From contig OZ023267.1 in the NCBI GenBank assembly GCA_964006375.1, positions 20,016,739 to 20,080,738 on the forward strand: 64,000 bases of DNA, read 5' to 3'. Source of the stretch: Tillus elongatus. Its lineage: Eukaryota > Arthropoda > Insecta > Coleoptera > Cleridae. Of the stretch, positions 56,022-64,000 are shown piece by piece. Each line of letters starts with the position of its first letter. The first letter of the stretch is position 1. The notes below the pieces were generated by a model that did not search any database, was not told where the DNA came from, and saw only the letters and a list, made by a program, of their open reading frames with translations. The translations under genes were made by a program, and so were the position numbers.

Positions 56022-57590
56022 AATAACGTAAACAAATTCGAACAGTGTCAGGGGGATGCTCTAAGAATGACTGTAAATTTCCTGTTTAATCTGTTGAATT
56101 TTGTCTGTAAATTTAAACACATAGTTCTTGAAATTGTAATTAGTAAATTTTGTTTGTAAAATATCTAACCTGTACATTCTTTTCAATATCTCTTATTTTC
56201 AATAATCAAAGCAGAAATTTCACGTAGGATTATATATTCTTTTTTTTTTTGAGCCTCACTCAAAGAACTGGCCAGTTAAAATTATTGAAACTTGATTGAC
56301 AAACGCCAAGTGATTTACCTAATAATTTGTGTTTGCTTTTTAACTGTAAAATACAGTATTTCATCTTACATATAAAGCTCAAGTGGCTAACACCTGTATT
56401 TTAGTAACATGTAACCATCTTTATCTTATTGTCTTGTCATATGCAAGTGTTGATAATTTCTTATTCTTGAAGTTCTTGCTGTTTATCTGCTTTTTATTTG
56501 TGTGCAATTAATGTTTATTTGAGATTTACCAACCATTTCTTATTTCATTTTGTTTGCTACTCCAAATTTAATTTATATGAATAAATTTATATACTTTGTT
56601 ACATTAACATATCTGTTTGATTGAAGAGAAATTCCTCCCTAACTTCTCCTTTCTTTTGGCGTCGGCGCAAACAATTCATTCTTACTGACGATTACCTAGA
56701 TATCTAAACTTCCATATTTTTTTTGTTCCCTTAGGGCTCATCCGCGGCCTTGCCGCCCCGATAGCACTACAACCTTTGATTGGTTGTGCATACCCTTAGT
56801 CTTACTCCACCCATTCCAAAATCACTGTGTCTTGAACTAGTCTGCACAGCGATTGGTAGAGTGAAGTTTTATATTGGTCTGTCTCCGGTCTAGACTGACC
56901 GTAGATCAGTTGTCTTTTGCGGTCCAGAGCCTTACACTCGCACAAGATGTGCTGGGCTGATTCTTCCCCCTCGCCGCAGAGTCTGCATGCGAGGTCCCCT
57001 TCGAACCGCCCCATTTTATGCAGGTGTTTCTTGACGGCCATGTGTCCCGTCAAGAGACCTGTTGTGTTTCTCAGCTGTCCTCTGCTAAGATTTAGCAGCT
57101 TCACAGCTCTCTTTGAACTGGGTCCGTCAATTATTGACTTCCCATGTCTGAGCCCTGGTCAGTCCGCTCAGTACACCTTGTGTTGGTTTTTGACCCAGGA
57201 CTTAATGGCTCCCTTGTCAGTGCTCTTTGACACGCCCAGAGTCGGTTCTGGTCCCATAAATCGTTCTGCTCACCCTCTCTTCGCGAGACTGTCAGCTTCT
57301 TCATTACCTGGCACTAGTCTGGGGCGCCCATAAATATAGGACTCCAAGCAGTGCGAAACAAATAAAGAAAGAACGTGAGTATCCAATTACATTCAGATCT
57401 GTCAACCTCCTAAAAGTATTGCTAATCTTAATAAATATGATAATCTGATAGATAGCTATTTTAGAGTAGGGCATTATGGGCAATCGTGACCTCACTATTG
57501 AGCAGATCTATATCCACCTGAGGCCAATCACCATATACCACGGTTCTGGTTCGTAAGTTATATTTCTTTGAAGGAGGTAACATTATCTCT
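56022..57590. repeat. Repeat R, copy B
   Basis: About 990 bp after removing the retrotransposon fragment at 56722-57299. Matches copy A (39987-44116). In the reverse direction a short frame reads KYNLRTRTVVYGDWPQVD, which could be a retroelement tail, but there is no support from copy A where it is broken. Confidence 0.85.
56722..57299 (-). pseudogene. Non-LTR retrotransposon ORF2 C-terminus, 5' truncated
   Basis: The minus strand opens inside an RNase H end (NEEADSLAKRG), then VSRTIYGTRT, LLNLSRGQLRNTTGLLTGHM, a zinc-knuckle-like CRLCGEGEESAQHILCECKAL and the C-terminus CRLVQDTVILEWVE. A short 3' untranslated part and a T-rich plus-strand tract (56718-56727) mark the tail. Stops lie between the RNase H end and the knuckle. 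The site is uninterrupted in copy A, which fixes the boundaries to within about 5 bp. Confidence 0.85.
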
Positions 57591-58073
57591 CCTATTATTT
57601 TGTGTTTTGTCAGCTGATTCTGTTTTTTGTTGCAGTTTCCAAACATAGTGTCCAACCTCTACCTTTAAGTTGAAGAAGTAGAAATGTTCACGTACCTTGA
57701 AAGTATTAATATGGATGATAACCGAAAGGGAAGATTGGGATGACAAAGCAATCATTTGATATACAAAACTTTGGGATTTGGAAAGGGTTTATCACGTCAT
57801 AACTACGGAGTGTAATAATGTATGGGGCGGTAAGTGAGTCTTCGAATACGCAGGATGTGAAAAAAAACAGAAGTTTTTCTAAGGTGCACATGACTAAAAA
57901 TGACAAAGACAAAGTACATCGATGAAACATGAATAAAAATAAACTAGAAGGGGTGAGAGAAGAAAAATGCTGGCAGAAAGAAATTTAGAAAAGGAAGGCA
58001 ACATTTCTTGGTTATATTCTGAAACATAAGTCATTACTGACAACATTATCTGAAGGGCATATACTTGAAAAAA
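57591..58073. other. No gene seen
   Basis: Spacer with no recognised motif. Confidence 0.5.
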
Positions 58074-58292
58074 GTCTGGACGAAGCAAGGGCGTTATGAT
58101 AGTGAATTTTCATAAAAATGTTTTTAATAGGAAATATATTTTTTTTTAAGAAAGCTTGCATCAAGTTGGGTTACCAGTATAACCTATATAGGAGAAACAA
58201 TGTACCATATTTCATCAAAATAAGTTTATTGTTTGAAAATTTACAAAAATCTTCCGAAAGTAAACTTAAAATGTGCCCAAAAAACTGGTTTC

Positions 58293-59480
58293 CGAGAAGA
58301 AACAGAGTAGGGGCTAAAGCTCAACCTTGCGGAACTCCTGCATTAATTGGATATAGTTTAGAGGAATGGTCATCCACGACAACAGAGATGCTCCGGTTGG
58401 AGAGAAAGTTTGCTATCCAGGTACAGAGTTTGGTGGTAGGCCATAGGTGGGAAGTTTATTAAGCAGTCCTGCGTGCCAGACCTGGTTGAATACTTTGGAT
58501 ATGTCTAGAGCTACAATCTGGGATTCACCGTGTAGTTATATAGACTTGTTCCAAGAATGGGTGACAAAGGAAAGGAGGTCACCAATTGACCTGCGCTGAC
58601 AGAATCCATACTAACTGTCGTGGATTAGACTGTGTTTTTCAAGAAATTTTAGTAATTCGGTGTTTATATACTTTTCCATCACTTTAGAGATGACTGAAAG
58701 GAGAGAGATAGGCCTGTAGTTGCTAGGAAGCGCTTTGGATCCTATCTTGGGGACGGGTTGTACTCGAGCAGTTTTCCAGTTACTAGGGAATATACCTCTA
58801 TTGTAAGATGTCTGAAACAGACGAGTCAGGACAGGAGCAAGTTCTGGTGCGCATTTTTTGAGAACAATTGCTGGGATCTTGTCAAGGCCAGAGGCTTTCC
58901 TGGTATTAAGAGAAGAGAGCATCTTTTATACCTTTTTAGTTTTGAAAATGAGATCCGTCATTTTATGCGCGACATTGGGGACTGTCGGTGGTTGAACATT
59001 TGGAGGTGGGTTAAGAGTAGAATTGCCGGCGAACAACGAGGCAAAAAGTTCAGCCTTGCCCAGGGCGGTAGAAACAATTTCATCCCCTGAGACAAGAGGT
59101 GGGAACGTGCTCTTGCAGTTCACGGAGTTGTAGTGCCAAACGATACGTGGGTGGGATGACTGTGTGACCTCGGGTTGTATTGCGCAGGAAGCAGTGACCA
59201 TACCATCGTCTGAGCGACCAAGAGGGGCGGTGACTGTTACCTTGTAGCAGTCAGGATTTGTAGTAAGAAGGAGATCCAAGGGATTTGAGCTGTGTGTTGG
59301 GATGCGAGGAAAGTAAGTAGGTTGCTGAACCATATTGGCTAAAGAGTTGCTGACTGGAAAGGCCTCCGCTGCTCTCCCTTGTGGATCGGTTTTTGAAGAT
59401 CCTAGCCATTCCTTATTATGGACATTTAAGTCACCAAGAATAGTGACCTCGGAGGGATATTCAGAAATATACTCTCGCAC
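58293..59480 (-). pseudogene. Jockey-like ORF2 fragment, copy 3 of family J
   Basis: Minus strand: [20 protein letters not shown] and GRSDDGMV from the endonuclease C-terminus, then an internal deletion of about 100 codons at VNCKSTFPPL, then SGDEIVSTALGKAELFASL, LNTRKASGLDKIPAIVLKK, NYRPISLLSVISKVMEKY and motif A region (ALDISKVFNQVWHAG), ending at INAGVPQG in motif B. There is no A-tail, and both ends are abrupt joins to HLE sequence. Stops and shifts occur near 58530 and 58610. Confidence 0.85.
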
Positions 59481-59669
59481 CTAATATGGTTGCCTTAACT
59501 TTGTTATTTCCGGAGATATAAAAATTTCCCGAAAGAGAACGCAAAATTTTCCGGGAAAAACTAGTCCAATTTTCCTGGATAACTAAGCTGTCCGAGCCAC
59601 TTGTGAAAGAAAGATACTTAGCAGATTTTATCAAAATCGGCCCATTGTTTTTTGAGTTATCGGTGTGAC

Positions 59670-59835
<166 letters not shown>

Positions 59836-59968
59836 ATATAAAGTTTGAAACCGACCTCGGATTTGGGTTCCAGCGGTCCCAAATAGCGCTCATTTGAAGA
59901 AATTTTTTCAAAATTCGAAAGTCGCGATCTCCTCATTAGTGAATTTTTGTTTAAAGAAAATTCACTAA

Positions 59969-60813
59969 AAAGGGAAGAGGTAGGTCAAAAGAAAAACTTT
60001 TGAAAATCTGGCCCAATTTATGAAGTGTGGAAGTTACAATGAAAGAAATGAGAGGTAGGAGACAAGAAAGTCATTGTCGGGACGACAAGGTGATATCGCT
60101 TTTAGACTGTGATGATAAAGTTAGAAGCACATGCGTTGGGCAAGATAATCCTCACTAAATGACGACGTTTTTATTTTTCACTGTTTGTTTCTAATAATGT
60201 CAACTAGCGGACACTGCACAAACAACACACCACCTAAAATTGTTCAGACGTGAAATCGGCCCACCGTCAGCTCTTTGAAAACGGCTCATTGCACATGTCA
60301 ACTTTTGATTGTCAATGCGAAACCCCTTTTTATCTGTGCTGGTCAGTCGCCTTCATTCATCTATATAAATGCACAATGAAACAATAAACGAGCAAAATGA
60401 CCAGTGATCTTTTTACTTTGTGAAACGATGCCTAACCGTGCCTATTGCGTAAAAGATTATTTACGATCAGTCAGTCAAAAAAGTGGATAACCTTCCAATA
60501 TTAACAAGTATTTTCTGTAACAGCAATACTAATAAGTAAGTACATACACATCTCAAGGAAATAACAGCCATTTATGGATTAATTTAATTAGGCTGTGTTT
60601 CCTAAATCGTCTCATCATGATGAATAAATTGATCTTATTATCGTTATTATTGGTGTATCGAGGTGAAAAAGTTCATACGCTAAACTATTATAAAGCTAAC
60701 TCCATCGAACGCTGTACAAGCGGGTTTTCGTATTGTCCATAAATCAATAGTCAATATTTTGTTTTGCTGCGATTCCATTTACAAATGGTTTACCACATCA
60801 ATAATTAAAAAAA
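59969..60813. other. No gene; short dispersed repeat
   Basis: The part at 60015-60120 (TATGAAGTGTGGAAG, GATATCGCTTTTAGACTG) is related to 35725-35830. Otherwise no motif. Confidence 0.5.
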
Positions 60814-61497
60814 CTCTGGACGCAGCAAGTGCGTTATGGTAGTGAATTTTCATAAAAATGTTTTTAATAGCAAATATGTTTTTTTTTAAGAAAGCAGGCA
60901 TCAAATTTGGTTACCAGTATAATCTATATATTAAAAACAATGTGCCATGTTTCATCAAAATAACTTTATTGTTTGAAAATGTACAAAAATTTCCGAAAGT
61001 AAACTTAAATTGTTCCCGAAAAAACTGGTTTTCTGGTCAACCTTATAGGTTAATAGCAAATTGATTCAAAATTTGAAGGATTTAATGAAAATTGGCTACC
61101 ATAACGCACTTGCTGCGTTCAGAATTTCGTTTCTTACAAAGATGTATTATATTTCGATGAAAAATGCAAAAATACAATAACATAGGGCGTGTTGACGTTT
61201 TGAGGAAAACCCAAATTTATTTTTCTTTAAATGCCTGTAACTTTTTTGTCCTTTAATCTACAAAGCTAAATTGGTAGGTAGCTTACCTATGATGATGTGA
61301 ACCGGTGTACCAAATTTGGTTGCCCTTACCTTGTTCATTCCGGAGATATAAATTTTTTTCTAATGAAAACTCAAAATTTTTCCGGAAAATGTCGTCCGAT
61401 TTTCCTGACTAACGAACTTATCCAAGCCATTTACAAAAGGAAGGTATGTGCCAAATTTTATGAAAATCGGCCCATTATTTTTTGAGTTATCGGTGTG

Positions 61498-61574
<77 letters not shown>

Positions 61575-61706
61575 CATATAAAAATTGAAACTGACCCCGG
61601 ATATGGGTTCTAGGGGTCCTAGTTCGCGCTCATTTGCAAAAATTTTTTCAAAATTCAAAAGTCGGGATCTCCCCATTAGTGAATTTTTTCTACGAAAATT
61701 CACTAA
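60814..61706 (+). mobile_element. HLE copy 9, internally deleted
   Basis: Foldback module at 60814-61121, a short piece of body, a deletion joining GGGCGTG to TTGACGTTTTGAGG near 61195, then the rest of the body, (TA)n at 61502-61572, 3' module and perfect hairpin ending CACTAA. All end signals are intact. Confidence 0.85.
61502..61572. repeat. (TA)n microsatellite
   Basis: About 71 bp, internal to HLE copy 9. Confidence 0.97.
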
Positions 61707-61709
61707 AAA

Positions 61710-62093
61710 GCCTGGACGCAGCAAGTGCGTTATGGTAGTGAATTTTCATAGAAATGATCTGCCACAAAATATTTTATTATAACTTTTTTTTCTTGTAACA
61801 TATAAATCCAAATTTTGGTGCTTAGTTTACTTTTTATATCGTAAACCTACCCACTAAATTTGGTTATCATAGCTTTTTTATCTTCTAAGATAAAAATTTT
61901 TTTCGAATGAAAACTCAAAATTTTCCCGGAAAACCTCGTCTCATTTTCTTCACTAACGAACTTATCCAAGCCATGTACAAAAGGAAGGTACATGCCAAAT
62001 TTTATCAAAATCGCGCTCATTGGCAAAAATTGTTTCAACATTCAAAAGTCGAGATGTCCCCATTAGTGAATTTTTTCTACGAAAATTCACTAA
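61710..62093 (+). mobile_element. HLE copy 10, minimal form
   Basis: Only 384 bp from CCTGGACGCAGCAAGTGCG to the hairpin ending CACTAA. It has one unit of the body that is tandem in copy 1 and no (TA)n; TCAAAATCG passes directly to GCGCTCATT. It starts 3 bp after copy 9 ends. Confidence 0.88.
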
Positions 62094-62138
62094 TAACTAC
62101 AGAACTGTGAAAAGAAATTTAAAGGGCAAACTAAAAAA

Positions 62139-62877
62139 GTCTGGACTCAGCAAGTGCGTTATGGAAGTGAATTTTCATAAAAATATTTTTAATAGCAAAT
62201 ATGTATCTTTAATGGAAGCAGGCATCAATTTGGTCATGGGTATAACCTATATAGTAGGAAAAATGTACCATATTTTATCAAAATACCTTTTTTGAAAATG
62301 TGCACAAAATTTCTGAAAATAAACTTAAAACGTTTCCGAGGAAACTCTTTTCCTAGCTGGCGAACCTTAGGTTAATAGCAAATTGAGTTATTGAATTTTA
62401 AAGCAATGAAAATTATCTACCAAAACGCACTTACTGCGTCTTGATATTTTTTACAAACGTGCATCATATTTCAATGCAAAAATGCAATAGGAAATGCTCA
62501 AAAAAAATTTAGGTATCACCAACGACTTATGAGCCATCCTGTGATTGTCAAAATAATTTTATAAGATGCAGCTCAAGACACCCTATAGGTAACATATACA
62601 ATTTTTTCTCGTATCTTGCATAATAACAATTATATTGAGCTTTACCGTAGAAATGCGTCACCCTGTATATATGTAAAGAGAAAGTAAACCCGGATATGGA
62701 TTCTAGGGGGCCTCATTTGAAGGAATCTTTTTAGAATTCAAAAGCCACGGTCTCTTCATTAACGAATTTTTTCTACGAAAATTAGCTAAAAAATTATAGA
62801 CCGTTAAACCATAAACTTAACTAAAACTACTTCCAAAGCAACAAATAAAGCATAATAACAATTGAATGCAAGCCATG
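62139..62877 (+). mobile_element. HLE copy 11, 3' part rearranged
   Basis: Foldback module at 62139-62440, body with ACGACTTATGAGCCATC and AGCTCAAGACACCC, an embedded 3' module with degenerate hairpin near 62760, then more body (TTATAGACCGTTAAAC). Same join as at 10030-10430. Confidence 0.75.
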
Positions 62878-63140
62878 TCTTACCGGTGGCGCCCTCTGCC
62901 AGCAGTGTTATTAACAATAACATATTTAAATTTCTTGCCCTCGAAAACCCCCACATGCCAATTTTCACGTCAAATTTTTAATTTGACTCGGACTTATTCG
63001 TGAAAAAGTGACAAAACAAATAACTTTAACACGCTGTATTTAAAAAACTAAGCATTTGCGGACTCATGTTTATATGAAAAAATAGTCTTATTTTTTTGTG
63101 CTGAATGTGCACCTGTAACATAGACCATCATATTTGAAAC

Positions 63141-63144
<4 letters not shown>
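62878..63144. repeat. Repeat shared with 37675-37740
   Basis: ATGCCAATTTTCACGTCAAA and GGACTTATTCGTGAAAAAG near 62955-63010 match the region before the mariner's TA array. Confidence 0.6.

Positions 63145-63214
<70 letters not shown>
63145..63214. repeat. (TA)n microsatellite
   Basis: About 70 bp, abutting the truncated start of an RT fragment. Confidence 0.97.
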
Positions 63215-63215
<1 letters not shown>

Positions 63216-63218
<3 letters not shown>

Positions 63219-64000
63219 CTTTATATGTGAATGGGATATATTCTGCTTCACAGTGTGGACAAATCATTGGTTTTGCAGACGATACCGCCATATTTTATAA
63301 GGATAGCACTTGGTCCAATTTGAAAACCAAAGTGGAAACCGATTTTGTGGGATTAATGCACTGGGTGGAAGGCATGTCCCTAACAATTAATCTCAGGAAA
63401 ACGTGCTTTGTACCCTTCAGTTGTTACGAAAGTCATTTGCCAGATTTCAGTGAATTGACAGTTCCGACAGAAGCAGCTAGTATAAGCATTGGAACAGCGG
63501 AGAGTGTAAAATACTTGGGGGTGGAGATTGATCGCCACATGAGATGGAATCTACATATCAATAATCTAGTTAAAAAACCATCATAACCCAGTTCAAGATA
63601 TTACGGCGAATATTTCCTGAAAGATATTTGACGGTTCTGTACCATGCTCTGGCGGAAAGTCACATCAATTACGCTATTGTTGCTTGGGGGAGTGCGGCGC
63701 CGGCACATATAAGAAGTCTCGAGGTAACCCAGAAGTGGCTCATTAAACTAATATTTAATAGGGACATTACTTACCCATCGGATCAATTATATACGGAGAC
63801 CGGGTATTTTGATCTGAGACAACTGTACGCAATAAGATTGCTGGTATACCAATACAGTCATAGGTTCAAAGTGGAGGAAAGAGGTCGCCGTTACGAGATA
63901 CGTAGTAGAGACTATGCACAGGCTGCTATACCAAAGAGTGGGAAAACAATATTTCAAAGGTCGTTCCTATACCTCGGTCCAAAGATATTTAACATGATGC
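63216..64000 (+). pseudogene. Non-LTR RT, C-terminal half, runs off the window
   Basis: Frame opens at the TA array: LYVNGIYSASQCGQIIGFADD gives the end of the palm with motif C GFADDTAIFY, then SLTINLRKTCFVPFS, YLGVEIDRHMRWNLHINN. A one-base frame change in the A run near 63573 leads to another open frame: LTVLYHALAESHINYAIVAW, IRSLEVTQKWLIKLIFN and FLYLGPKIFNM, up to the window edge. Motifs A and B are lost at the array. Clade uncertain, with some likeness to I/Jockey-type thumbs. Confidence 0.82.

Noticed and set aside
57461..57655. 64-codon frame with YNLRTR, as a host or retroviral gene
   Set aside because: Short, inside a dispersed repeat, and disrupted in the other copy of that repeat.

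Overview
This is an AT-rich piece of animal genome, most likely an insect and possibly a beetle, made almost entirely of transposable elements. The evidence is the element families: insect-type RTE and Jockey-like non-LTR retrotransposons, a DUF4817-like mariner transposase, a Tigger/pogo transposon, Penelope-like elements with GIY-YIG endonucleases, tRNA-headed SINEs, a Ty3/gypsy fragment and about twenty long (TA)n arrays. I see no convincing host protein gene, no rRNA and no intact tRNA. Species assignment is an inference only.

Layout. 1-5.1 kb: a Helitron-like repeat with tandem units and a (TA)n core, then a Penelope-like element interrupted by a reverse-oriented Jockey-like element and by a 65-bp retrotransposon 3' end with target duplication. 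5-16 kb: several copies of the (TA)n-carrying family (called HLE here), an endonuclease fragment and a Jockey-like RT copy. 17-22 kb: two SINE copies and a 1,745-bp Tigger element set inside a (TA)n array. 22-30 kb: two long HLE copies, a tRNA-like sequence, and a Penelope-like element with a 14-bp target duplication. 30-36 kb: a nearly intact RT reading frame between two (TA)n arrays, and a decayed mariner. 36-44 kb: a mariner with a full-length transposase and 341-bp inverted repeats inside a (TA)n array, then a 3.15-kb foldback element built from 143-bp units. 44.8-48 kb: a near full-length RTE element. 48-60 kb: broken Jockey-like copies, a gypsy LTR and integrase remnant, and a repeat shared with 40-44 kb. 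60-64 kb: HLE copies in head-to-tail order and an RT fragment that runs off the window.

How the parts relate. HLE copies supply (TA)n tracts, and TA-targeting transposons (Tigger, mariner) sit inside such tracts, so the arrays look like landing sites. Several non-LTR families occur as fragments of one another. Two copies of one 1-kb repeat carry different insertions, so each acts as the empty-site control for the other. The best candidates for something new are the foldback element, the HLE family and its architecture, the intact mariner, and a hammerhead-like motif at Penelope-like element ends.

All calls come from reading the sequence and the conceptual translations by eye. Family names rest on motif recognition, not database searches, and boundaries of repeats are accurate to a few bases only where both ends are stated as conserved.
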